The position numbers and the translations under genes were made by a program. From contig NZ_JBAJNS010000001.1 in assembly GCF_037911585.1 (NCBI RefSeq), positions 5,801,001 to 5,865,000 of the forward strand: a DNA stretch of 64,000 bases, read 5' to 3'. Below, piece by piece: positions 24,207 through 36,200 of the stretch (positions are counted from its first letter, which is position 1; every line of letters starts with the position of its first letter). The DNA comes from Streptomyces sp. GSL17-111 (GTDB taxonomy: Bacteria; Actinomycetota; Actinomycetes; Streptomycetales; Streptomycetaceae). The notes beneath the pieces were generated by a model. That model did not search any database, was not told where the DNA came from, and worked only from the letters and a program-made list of their open reading frames with translations.

Positions 24207-27200
24207 ATGGCGAATGAAGAGAAGCTGCTCGATCACCTGAAGTTCGTCACGGGTGAGCTCCGGCAGGCGCACCAGCGACTGCGCGAGCAGGAGGATCGTG
24301 ACTCCGAGCCCATCGCCGTCGTGGCCATGGCCTGCCGCTACCCCGGCGGGGTGCGCACCCCGGAACAGCTGTGGGAGTTGGTCACCGAGGGCCGTGACGC
24401 GGTCGGACCGTTCCCGTCCGACCGGGGCTGGGACCTCGACGCGCTGCTCGACCCTGACCCCGAGCGTGGCGGCGGCAGCTACGCCCACGAGGGCGGATTC
24501 CTGCACGAGGCGGCCGAGTTCGACGCCGGGCTCTTCGAGATATCGCCGCGCGAGGCAGTCGCCATGGACCCGCAGCAGCGGCTCCTCCTGGAGACCTCGT
24601 GGGAGGTCTTCGAACGCGCGGGCATCGATCCGAAGTCGCTGCGCGGCCGCCGGGTCGGCGTCTTCGCCGCCACCAACGGGCAGGACTACGCGACCGCGCT
24701 CGCCGCCGACCCGGCGGCCGCAGAGGGCTACCTGGCCACAGGAGCCGTCGCCAGCGTGCTGTCCGGCCGTCTCAGTTACGTCTTCGGGCTCGAAGGCCCC
24801 GCCCTCACCATCGACACCGCGTGCTCGGCGTCCCTGGTGGCGCTGCACCTCGCCATCCAGTCGCTGCGTAGGGGCGAGTGCACCATGGCGCTCGCCGGCG
24901 GCGTCACCGTGATGGCCACGCCCGCCGCCTTCGTCGAGTTCAGCCGCCAGCGGGGCCTCGCGGCCGACGGCCGGTGCAAGGCGTTCGGCGACGGCGCGGA
25001 CGGCACCGGCTGGGGCGAGGGCGTGGGCGTGCTGCTGGTGGAGCGGCTCTCCGACGCCGTCCGCAACGGGCACGACGTGCTCGCCGTGGTGCGTGGCTCG
25101 GCCGTCAACCAGGACGGCGCGTCCAACGGCCTGACCGCCCCGAACGGCCCCTCCCAGCAGCGGGTCATCCGTGACGCGCTGGCCTCGGCGGGCCTGGCGC
25201 CCTCCGATGTCGACCTGGTGGAGGCGCACGGGACGGGGACGCGGCTGGGTGACCCGATCGAGGCGCAGGCGTTGCTGGCGACGTACGGTCGGGGGCGGGA
25301 GGCCGACCAGCCCCTGTGGCTGGGGTCGGTGAAGTCGAACATCGGCCACACCCAGGCCGCCGCCGGTGTCGCCGGTGTCATCAAGGCGGTCATGGCGCTG
25401 CGGCACGGCGTCCTGCCCCGCACCCTGCACGCCGACGAGCCCACCCGGCAGGTGCAATGGTCCGCCGGTGACGTCCGGTTGCTCACCGAGAACCGCCCCT
25501 GGTCCGGCGCCGGCCGGACCCGGCGTGCTGCCGTCTCCTCGTTCGGTGTGAGCGGCACCAACGCGCACACGGTCCTGGAACAGGCACCCGAGCCCGGGCC
25601 CGAGGTCGGGGACGCCCCGGCGACGCCGGCGCCCGTGGCCGCGGAACCGCCCCTGATCCCGCTCCCGCTCTCCGCCCGCACCCCGCGCGCCCTGCGCGAC
25701 CAGGCCGCCGGTCTCCACGCCCTGCTCGCCGAGCGGCCCGAAACACGCCTGGCCGACGTCGGTCACTCGCTGGCCACCACCCGCGCCTCGCTCACCGCGC
25801 GGGCCGTGGTGCTCGCGGCGGGCCGTGACGACGCGCTGCGTGCCCTCGCCGGACTCGCCGAGGGGACGGTTCCGCCGGAGACCGAGTCCGGTATGACGGC
25901 CCCTGGCCGGACCGCCTTCCTGTTCTCGGGTCAGGGTGCGCAGCGGGTCGGGATGGGGCGTGGGTTGTATGAGGCGTTCCCGGTGTTCGCCGAGGCGTTC
26001 GATGCGGTGTGTGCGCGGGTGGATCTTGATCGGCCGTTGCGGGAGGTGGTGTTCGGGGACGGTGAGGCGTTGGACCGCACGGTCTACGCTCAGCCTGCGT
26101 TGTTCGCGGTCGAGGTGGCGTTGTTCCGGTTGGTGGAGTCCTGGGGTGTGGTGCCGGATGTGCTGGTGGGTCATTCGGTGGGTGAGGTGGCGGCTGCACA
26201 TGTGGCGGGTGTGTTGTCGTTGGATGACGCGTGTGCGCTGGTGTCGGCGCGTGGTCGGTTGATGGAGGCGCTGCCGCGGGGCGGTGCGATGCTGGCCGTG
26301 GAGGCGGCGGAGGACGGTCTGGACCTGCCGGAGGGTGTGTGTCTGGCGGCGGTGAACGGGCCGGGGTCGGTGACGGTCTCCGGTGACGCGGACGCGGTCG
26401 ACGCCCTGGAGGAGCGGCTGCGCGCCCAGAACGTGCGGGTGAAGCGGCTGACGGTCTCCCACGCCTTCCACTCACACCGTATGGAGCCGATGCTGGCGGA
26501 GTTCGCGGCGGTCGCGGAGTCGTTGACCTACCACCCCCCGACGATCCCCGTGGTGGCCACGGCTCCGGGCGACGTGGCCACGCCCGCCTACTGGGTGGGC
26601 CAGATCCGCGAGCCCGTCCGCTTCGCCGACGCCGTGCGCCGGGCCGACGACGCCGGTGCCGTCCGCTTCCTCGAACTCGGCCCGGACGGCACCCTGTCCG
26701 CGCTCGTCCCGCACATCGCCGACGACGCGACCACCGTCACCACTCTGCGCCCCGGTCGCGACGAGGCCGCGTCGCTGCTGCACGGCATCGCGCGCGCCCA
26801 TGTACACGGCGCCCGGGTCGACTGGGCGGCGCCGCTCGCCGCGGCGGGCGCCGGGCGCGTGGAGCTGCCCACCTACCCGTTCGAGCGGCAGACGTACTGG
26901 CCGAGCGCCCGGATCGGATCCGGGGACCTGACGTCCGCCGGGCTCGGCGCGGCCGGTCACCCGCTGCTGGGCGCCGCCGTGTCGCTGGCCGTCGGGGGAG
27001 GGGTGCTGCTCACCGGCCGGCTCAGCGCTGCCACGCACGGCTGGCTCACCGACCACACGATCCACGGACATGTGCTCGTCCCGGGCACCGCGTTCGTCGA
27101 ACTCGCCTGGCAGGCGGGGGAGTACGTCGGCTGTGGGACCGTGGAGGACCTCACCCTCGCCGTACCGCTGGTGTTGCCCGCACGCGGCGGTGTCCAGATC

Positions 27201-30200
27201 CAGGTCAGCGCGGGGGCGGAGGACGAGGACGGCACGCGCCGTCTGGAGATCCACTCACGTCCCGACGGCGAGGAGGAGTGGACCGCCAACGCCTCCGGCG
27301 TGCTCGCCGCCTCCGTCGACGCCCCGGCCCCCGAGGCACAGGTATGGCCGCCGGAGGCCGAGCCGGTGGACCTCAACGGCTTCTACGGGCGCGCCACCGC
27401 GGCCGGGTTTGCGTACGGCCCTGTCTTCCAGGGGCTGAAGGCCGCCTGGCGGGACGGCGACGACCTGTACGCCGAGGTGGAACTGCCCGACGCCGCCCAT
27501 CGCGAGGCGGGCCGCTGCGGACTGCACCCCGCACTGCTCGACGCGGCCCTGCACCTGACCGGTCTCGACCCGGAGCGGGCCGGTCTGCCTTTCGCGTGGG
27601 AGGGCGCCGCCCTGCACGCGACCGGTGCCACCCGGCTCCGCGTCCACCTGGCACCCGCCGGGTCGGACACCTGGACGCTGCGGATCAGCGACCCGGGGGG
27701 CGGCCCCGTCGCCACCGTCGATTCGCTCACCCTGCGGGCCGCGTCCGCCGTCGGCCCGCGCCACGACGACGCCCTGTTCACGCTCGACTGGACGGCCGTA
27801 CCCACGCCCGAACGGCGGGGCTCGTCCGCCACTGCCACCCGGGGACTCGAGACCTTCCTGGCCGGGTTCTCCGGCGCGGCCCCCGACGTCGTCGCATGGC
27901 CCGTGGCCGATTCCGCCACCGGGACCGACGCCGACTCCGTCGTCACGGAGGTCCTGGCCGGACTCCAGGCGTGGCTGGCCGACGACCGGTTCGCCGCGTC
28001 GCGTCTGGTGCTGGTCACCCGTTCGGCAGCAGCCGCCACGACCGGTGACGACGTCACCGGTCTGTCCGCCGCGGCCGTCGGCGGACTCGTACGCTCCGCC
28101 CAGGCCGAGCACCCCGACCGGTTCGTCCTCCTCGACGTCGACAGCGGCACCGCCCTCGACGACGACCTGCTCGCCGTGCTCGCGCACGGCGACGAACCCT
28201 GGCTCGCCCTCCGCGACGGGACCCTGTTCGCGCCCCGGCTGGCCCGCGCGTCCGCGTCCGGTGCCCTCGCCCTCCCCGGCACGGAAACCTGGCGGCTCAC
28301 CGCCGACCGCTCCTCCGGCTCGCTGCGCGACCTGGCGCTCACCCCCGCCCCCGAGACGGCCGCCGAGCTGGCGCCCGGCGAGGTGCGGATCGCGGTCCGC
28401 GCGACCGGCGTCAACTTCCGCGACGTCCTGATCGCCCTCGGGCAGTACCCCGACCCCTCGGCCCTGATGGGGTCGGAGGGTGCGGGCACCGTCGTCGAGG
28501 TCGGCTCCGGCGTCACGGACCTCGCTCCCGGCGACCGCGTCTTCGGCCTCTTCGCGGGTGGCTTCGCGCCGCTCGCCGTGGTCGACCGGCGGATGGTGGC
28601 GCCGGTACCGCAGGAGTGGACCTTCACGGACGCCGCCACCGTGCCGATGGCGTTCCTGACGGCGTACTACGCGCTGGTGGACCTGGCCGAACTGGCACCC
28701 GGCGAGTCCGTGCTGGTCCACGCCGCCGCCGGCGGCGTGGGCATGGCCGCCGTGCAGATCGCCCACCACATGGGCGCCGAGGTGTACGGAACGGCCTCGC
28801 CCGCCAAGTGGGCGGCGACCGGCCTCGACGCCGCACACCTCGCCTCCTCGCGGGACCTCGGCTTCGAAGCGGCGTTCGCCGCGCGCACCGCGGGGCGCGG
28901 CGTGGACGTCGTCCTCAACTCGCTCGCGGCCGAGTTCATCGACGCCTCGGTGCGACTGCTGGCCCCCGGCGGCCGGTTCGTCGAGATGGGCAAGGCGGAC
29001 CTGCGGGACCCGGCCTCGTTCGGCGACCGCACCTACCGTGCCTTCGACCTCGGCGAGGCGGGCCCCGACCGGCTCCAGGCGATGCTGCGGGAGGTCCTCG
29101 ACCTGTTCCGCACGGGCGACCTCACCCTGCTGCCCGCGCGCACCTGGGACGTCCGCCAGGCGGCGGAGGTCTTCCGACACGTCGGCGCCGGCCGCCACGT
29201 CGGCAAGAACGTCCTGACACTGCCGCGTGCCCTCGACCCCGACGGCACGGTCCTGGTCACCGGCGGCACCGGAGTCCTCGGGCAGCGGCTCGCCCGCCAC
29301 CTGGTCGAGCAGCGCGGCGTACGGCACCTGCTGCTCGTCAGCCGCAGCGGCCCCGACGCGCCCGGCGCCCGGGAACTGGCCGGACAACTGGACGCGCTCG
29401 GCGCACGGGTACGGATCGCGGCCTGCGACGTCACCGACCGGGACGCGCTCGCCGCGCTCCTGGCGGACGTCCCCGCCCAGCACCCGCTCATCGGAGTCGT
29501 GCACGCGGCCGGTGTCGCCGACGACGGCGTCATCGAGGCGCTGACGCCGCAGCGGATCACCGGTGTCTTCGGCCCCAAGGCCCGCGCCGCGCTCAATCTG
29601 CACGAGCTGACCGCCGGACACGACCTGGCCCTCTTCACCCTCTACGCCTCCGCCTCCTCGGCCTTCGGCTCCCCCGGCCAGGCCAACTACGCCGCCGCCA
29701 ACGCATTCCTGGAGGCGCTGGCCCAGCACCGCCGTACCCGCGGACTCGCCGCGACCGCCCTCGGCTGGGGTCTGTGGGCCGAGGAGAGCGCGATCAGCGG
29801 CGGCCTCGACGCCACCGGTGTCGCTCGTGCGACGCGCGTCGGCGGTGCGCTCGCCACCGACGAAGGGCTCGCCCTCTTTGACGCCGCCCACGCCACCGGC
29901 CTGCCGTACCTGCTGCCCCTGCGCTTCGACCTGACCACCGCCCGGACGCTGCGGCCCGTGCCCGCGCTGCTCCGCGGCCTGGTCCGTGCCCCCGTCCGCC
30001 GCGTCGCCGGTACCGTCACCGGCGGTTCGGGGCTCGCCGAACGCCTGGCGGCGCTCCCCGCCGCCGAACAACACCGCCTGCTCACCGGGCTCGTACGCGC
30101 GGAGGCCGCCGCCGTCCTCGGGCACGCCGGCGTGGAATCGGTCGCCCCGGACCGGGTGTTCAGGGAACTCGGCTTCGACTCGCTGACCTCCGTCGAACTC

Positions 30201-33200
30201 CGCAACCGCGTCAACGCGGCCACCGGGCTGCGGCTGCCCGCCGGCCTCGTCTTCGACCATCCGACCCCGGCGGCCCTCGCCGCCCACCTGCGCGAGCTGC
30301 TCGCCGACGGCACGACGGCCCACGTGGCCGTCGCGGCGGCCGCAGCCGCCGACGAGCCCATCGCCGTCGTCGGCATGGCCTGCCGCTTCCCCGGCCGGGT
30401 GAACGGCCCGGCGGACCTGTGGCGACTGGTCTCCGAGGGCGGCGACGCCACCGGACCGTTCCCCACGGACCGCGGCTGGGGCCTGGACACGCTGTACGAC
30501 CCGGACCCCGACCGCGTCGGCACCACCTACGCCCGCGCCGGCGGATTCCTCTCCGACGCCGCCGAGTTCGACGCGGGCCTCTTCGACATCTCGCCGCGCG
30601 AGGCGCTGGCGATGGACCCGCAGCAGCGACTGCTCCTCGAAACGTCCTGGGAAACCTTCGAACACGCGGGCATCGACCCGCACGTGCTCCGTGGCAGCCA
30701 GGCGGGCGTCTTCGTCGGAGCCGCCTCGTCCGGCTACGGCGTGGGCGTACGCCTCCCCGAGGGCGTCGAGGGCCACTTCCTCACCGGCAGCTCCACCAGC
30801 GTCGCCTCCGGACGCCTCGCCTACACGTACGGGCTGGAGGGCCCGGCCGTCACCGTCGACACGGCGTGCTCGTCGTCGTTGGTCGCGCTGCACCTGGCCG
30901 TGCAGTCGCTGCGCAGCGGCGAGTGCACCATGGCCCTGGCCGGCGGCGTCAGCATGATGGCGACCCCAGCGATCTTCACCGAGTTCTCCCGCCAGCGCGG
31001 CCTGTCGGCCGACGGCCGGTGCAAGCCGTTCTCGGCGGACGCCGACGGCACCGGCTGGTCCGAGGGCGTCGGCATGCTGCTCGTGGAGCGGCTCTCCGAC
31101 GCCGTCCGCAACGGGCACCGGGTCCTGGCCGTGGTGCGCGGCTCGGCCGTCAACCAGGACGGCGCGTCCAACGGCCTGACCGCCCCCAACGGCCCCTCCC
31201 AGCAGCGCGTCATCCGCACCGCTCTGGCCTCAGCGGGCCTGGCGCCCTCCGACGTCGACCTGGTCGAGGCGCACGGCACGGGCACTCGGCTCGGCGACCC
31301 GATCGAGGCGGAGGCGCTGCTGGCCACCTACGGCCAGGACCGCGACCCGAGCCGGCCGCTCTACCTCGGGTCACTGAAGTCGAACATCGGGCACGCCCAG
31401 GCCGCCGCCGGTGTCGGTGGCATCATCAAGACCATCGAGGCGCTGCGCCACGGCGTCCTGCCCCGCACCCTGCACGCCGACGAGCCGACGCCGCACGTGG
31501 ACTGGTCGGCCGGCACCATGTCCCTGCTCACCGAGGCACACCCCTGGCCGTCGGCCGACCGGCCGCGCCGCGCGGGCGTCTCCTCCTTCGGCGTGAGCGG
31601 CACCAACGCGCACGTCATCATGGAGCAGGCGCCCGAGCCGCCCGCGTCCTCCGCACCGTCGGCCGCGTCCGCTCCCGCGCACCCGGTGCCGGTCCGCATC
31701 TCGGCGCGATCCGCCCCCGCACTCACGGGCCAGGCGGCCCGGCTGCTCGACCTGCTGGAGCGCGACGAGACCCTGCGCCCCGTCGACCTGGCCCACTCCC
31801 TGGCCGTGTCCCGGCCCGCCCTGGACCACCGTGCCACGCTGATCGCCGCCGACCGCACGGAGCTCCTCGCCGAGCTGACCGCGCTCGCAGCCGGTGAGAC
31901 ACCGACGGCCACCGTCCGAGGCGGCGGGACGGTGTTCCTGTTCTCGGGTCAGGGTGGGCAGCGGGTCGGGATGGGGCGTGGGTTGTATGAGGCGTTCCCG
32001 GTGTTCGCCGAGGCGTTCGATTCGGTGTGTGCGCGGGTGGATCTCGACCGGCCGTTGCGGGAGGTGGTGTTCGGCACCGACGACGACATCCTGGGCCGGA
32101 CCGAGTACACGCAGCCCGCGCTGTTCGCTCTGGAAGTGGCAATGTTCCGGTTGGTGGAGTCGTGGGGTGTGGTGCCGGATGTGCTGGTGGGTCATTCGGT
32201 GGGTGAGGTGGCGGCTGCGCATGTGGCGGGTGTGTTGTCGCTGGATGACGCGTGTGCGCTGGTGTCGGCGCGTGGCCGGTTGATGGAGGCGCTGCCGCAG
32301 GGCGGTGCGATGCTGGCGGTGGAGGCGGCCGAGGACGGTCTGGACCTGCCGGAGGGCGTGGGTCTGGCGGCGGTCAACGGGCCGACGTCGGTGACGGTCT
32401 CCGGCGACGCGGACGCGATCGACGCCCTGGAAGAACGGCTGCGCGCCCAGAACGTGCGGGTGAAGCGGCTGACGGTCTCCCACGCCTTCCACTCACACCG
32501 CATGGAGCCGATGCTGGCGGAGTTCGCGGCCGTCGCGGAGTCGCTGACCTACCACCCCCCGACCATTCCCGTCGTGGCCACGGCGCCCGGTGACGTGGCC
32601 ACGCCCGCCTACTGGGTGGGTCAGATCCGCGAGCCGGTCCGCTTCGCCGACGCCATCGCCTCCCTCACCGAGCACACCCGCTTCCTCGAAATCGGCCCGG
32701 ACGGCACCCTGTCCGCGCTCGTCCCGCACATCGCCGCGGACGCGGTCGCCGTTCCCGCCCTGCGCTCCGGCCCCGGCGAGGCCGCCGGTCCACTGCGCGC
32801 CGTCGCCCGTCTGCACAGCCACGGCGCGCCCCTGGAACCCACCCGCCTCACCGCGGGCGGACGGCTGGTCGAGCTGCCCCCGTACGCCTTCCAGCGTGAG
32901 CGCTACTGGCTCGACGCCACGCCCGCCCGTGCCACGGGCGAGGCGACCGGCGAGGCCGAGGAACGGTTCTGGGAGGCCGTCGACGCGGCCGACCGGGGCG
33001 CGGTGGCCGCCGCGCTCGACCTGGACGACACCGACACGGGCCTGGACACCGTGCTGCCCGCCCTCACCACCTGGCGCCGCGAGAGCCGCAAGCGCTCCCT
33101 GGTGGAGTCCTGGCGGTACCGCACCGCCTGGACGCCGCTGGACAGCGGGCCCGAGGCCACGCTCACCGGCACCTGGCTGCTCGTCGGCGCCCCCCACCCC

Positions 33201-36200
33201 GAGGTGGCCGAGGCGCTGCGCGCCGCCGGCGCCGACGTCGCCGAGTGCGCACCCGCCGACGTCCGCCCCGAACTGCTCCTCGCCGACGACCTGGCCGGGG
33301 TTCTGGCCCTGCGCCCCGACGTGGGCGGCCTGCTCACCCTTCTCCAGGCCCTCGACCGGGCCGACGCCGAGGTGCGCTGCTGGGTCGCCACCAGGGGAGC
33401 CGTCTCCACCGGGCGCCTCGACCCGCTCACCGACCCCGACGCCGCGCAGGTCTGGGGGCTCGGCCGGGTTGCCGCACTGGAGCACCCCGACCGCTGGGGC
33501 GGACTCCTCGACCTTCCCGGGACGCTGGACCGCAGGGCGGGCGCCCGGCTGGCCGCGGTCCTGGCCGGCATCGGCGTCGAGGACCAGCTCGCGATCCGTG
33601 ACAGCGGCATCTTCGCCCGCCGTCTGCGCCACGCCGCGCCCGAGCCCGCCGCCGCGCCCTGGCGCCCGGACGGCACCGTCCTCATCACCGGCGGCACCGG
33701 AGCCCTCGGCTCCCGCCTCGCCCGTACGCTCGCCGAGCGCGGCACCCCGCACCTCGTCCTCACCGGCCGCCGCGGGCCCGACGCCCCCGGCGCCGCCGAA
33801 CTCGTGGCCGAGCTGGCCCGGTTCGGTGCCACCGCCACGGTGGTGGCCTGCGACGCCGCCGACCGTGACGCGGTCGCCGCCGTGCTCGCCGGCGTGCCCT
33901 CGGCCCACCCGCTCACCGCCGTGGTGCACGCGGCCGGCATCGGCGACGACAACGTCCTCACCGAGCTGACCGAGGAGCGCCTCGGCGCCGTGCTGCGCGC
34001 CAAGGCCGACGCCGCCCGCGTCCTCGACGACCTCACCCGGGGAATCGACTCGCTCACCGCGTTCGTCACCTACGGGTCCATCGCCGGTGTGTGGGGCAGC
34101 GGCGGGCAGGCCGCCTACGCCGCGGCCAACGCCCACCTCGACGCGCTGGCCGAACACCGCCGCGCCGCGGGGTTGCCCGCCACCTCCGTCGCCTGGGGCC
34201 CATGGGCCGAGGCCGGAATGGCGGCGAGCGACGAGGCGACGGCCCACCTGCGCCGGCGTGGCCTGCGTCCGCTCGACCCCGAGTCGGCCGTCACCGCCCT
34301 GGACCGCGCCGTCGCCTCCGGCGACGCGTGCGTGACCATCGCCGACGTGGACTGGGAGCGCTTCGCCGCCACCTTCACCGCCACCCGGCCGAGCCCGCTC
34401 CTGACCGAGCTCCCCGAGGTGGGGGACGCCGCCACCGCCCCCGAGCCGGCGGCCGGCGCGGTCCTGCGCGACCGGCTCACCGCGCTGCCCGCAGCCGAGC
34501 GGGAGCGGGTCGTGCTCGACCTGGTGACCACGACCGCCGCAGAGGTCCTGGGGCACCGGGACCGCACCGCCGTCGACGCGGCGGCGACCTTCCGCGAACT
34601 CGGTGTCGACTCGCTGACCGCCGTCGAACTGCGCGACCGTCTCGCGGCGACCACCGGCCTGTCGCTGCCCGCCGCGCTGGTCTTCGACCACCCCACCGCG
34701 CTGCTGCTCGCCGCCCGGATCCGCGACGAACTGCTCGGCGGCACCGACCCGGCACCCGTCCACGGCTCGGGAACCGTCACCGCCGACGAGCCCCTCGCCA
34801 TCGTCGCCATGGGCACCCGCCTGCCCGGCGGCGTGCGCTCGCCCGAGGACCTGTGGCAGCTGGTCGCCCGGGGCGGCGACGGCATCTCCGGATTCCCGAC
34901 CGACCGCGGCTGGGAGCTCGACGCCCTCGACCACACGGCCGAGGGCGGCTTCCTCCACGACGCCGCCGAGTTCGACGCCGAACTCTTCGGCATCTCCCCG
35001 CGCGAGGCGCTCGCCATGGACCCGCAGCAGCGGCTGCTCCTGGAGACCTCGTGGGAGACGTTCGAACGGGGCGGCATCGACCCGACCTCGCTGCGCGGCA
35101 GCCGCGCGGGCGTCTTCGTCGGCGCTTCGAACAGCGGATACGGCACCGGCACCACGCCGCCCGACGAGGTCGGTGGGCACCTGCTCACCGGTACCTCCAA
35201 CAGCGTGCTGTCCGGGCGCCTCGCCTACACGTACGGGCTCGAGGGCCCAGCGCTCACCGTGGACACCGCCTGCTCGTCGTCGCTGGTCGCGCTGCACCTC
35301 GCCGCGCGGGCGCTGCGCACCGGCGAGTGCGACCTCGCCGTCGTGGGCGGCGTCGCCGTGATGCCCACGACGGCCGGATTCAGCGAGTTCGCCAAGCAGG
35401 ACGGTCTCGCGAAGGACGGGCGCTGCAAGTCCTTCGCGTCCACCGCCGACGGCACGGGCTGGTCCGAGGGTGTCGCGGTCGTCCTGGTGGAACGGCTCTC
35501 CGACGCCGTCCGCAACGGTCACGAGGTCCTCGCCCTGGTGCGTGGCTCGGCCGTCAACCAGGACGGCGCCTCCAACGGACTCACCGCGCCCAACGGCCCC
35601 GCCCAGCAGCGGGTGATCCGGGCCGCGCTCGCCTCGGCGGGCCTAGAGCCGACCGACGTGGACGCGGTGGAGGCGCACGGTACGGGTACGCGGCTCGGCG
35701 ACCCGATCGAGGCGCAGGCCCTGATCGCCGAGTACGGCGGGCAGCGCGACCAGCCGCTGCGGCTCGGTTCGTTGAAGTCGAACATCGGCCACACCCAGGC
35801 CGCCGCCGGCCTGGCCGGCGTCGTCAAGATGGTCATGGCGCTCCGCCACGCCGAACTGCCCCGCACCCTGCACGTGGACGAGCCGACGCCGCACGTGGAC
35901 TGGTCCGCTGGCGCCGTCGCCCTGCTCACCGAGCACAGCCCGTGGCCGGAGGCGGACCGACCGCGCCGGGCCGGTGTGTCGTCGTTCGGCATCAGCGGCA
36001 CCAACGCCCATGTCGTCATCGAGCAGGCCCCGGCCCCGGAGACGGTGCCGGACGCCGCGCCCGTCGCCGTACCGCCGGTCCTCGCCTGGCCGGTCTCCGG
36101 CCGGACGGCCGACGCACTGCGCGCTCAGGCGGCCCGGCTGCATCAGGCCCTCGACGAGCACCCCGGGGCCGATCTCGTCGGCCACGCCCGCACCCTCGCC

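Larger units (their letters stand above)
24306..30308 (+). other. PKS module 4: KS-AT(malonyl)-DH-ER-KR-ACP
   Basis: KS Cys at 24822 in DTACSAS. AT (about 25909-26700) with GHSVG and HAFH at 26460-26471: malonyl. DH: HTIHGHVLVPG at 27054-27086 and Asp at 27540. ER (about 28290-29215): GVNFRDVLIALG and the NADPH motif LVHAAAGGVGMAAVQ near 28707. KR: TGGTGVLG with ADD in place of LDD, so B-like, and complete catalytic residues. ACP Ser at 30180. This is the only fully reducing module seen whole in the window. Expected result: a saturated methylene pair. Unlike the ER of PKS-1, this ER has the usual C-ending codons. Confidence 0.93.
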
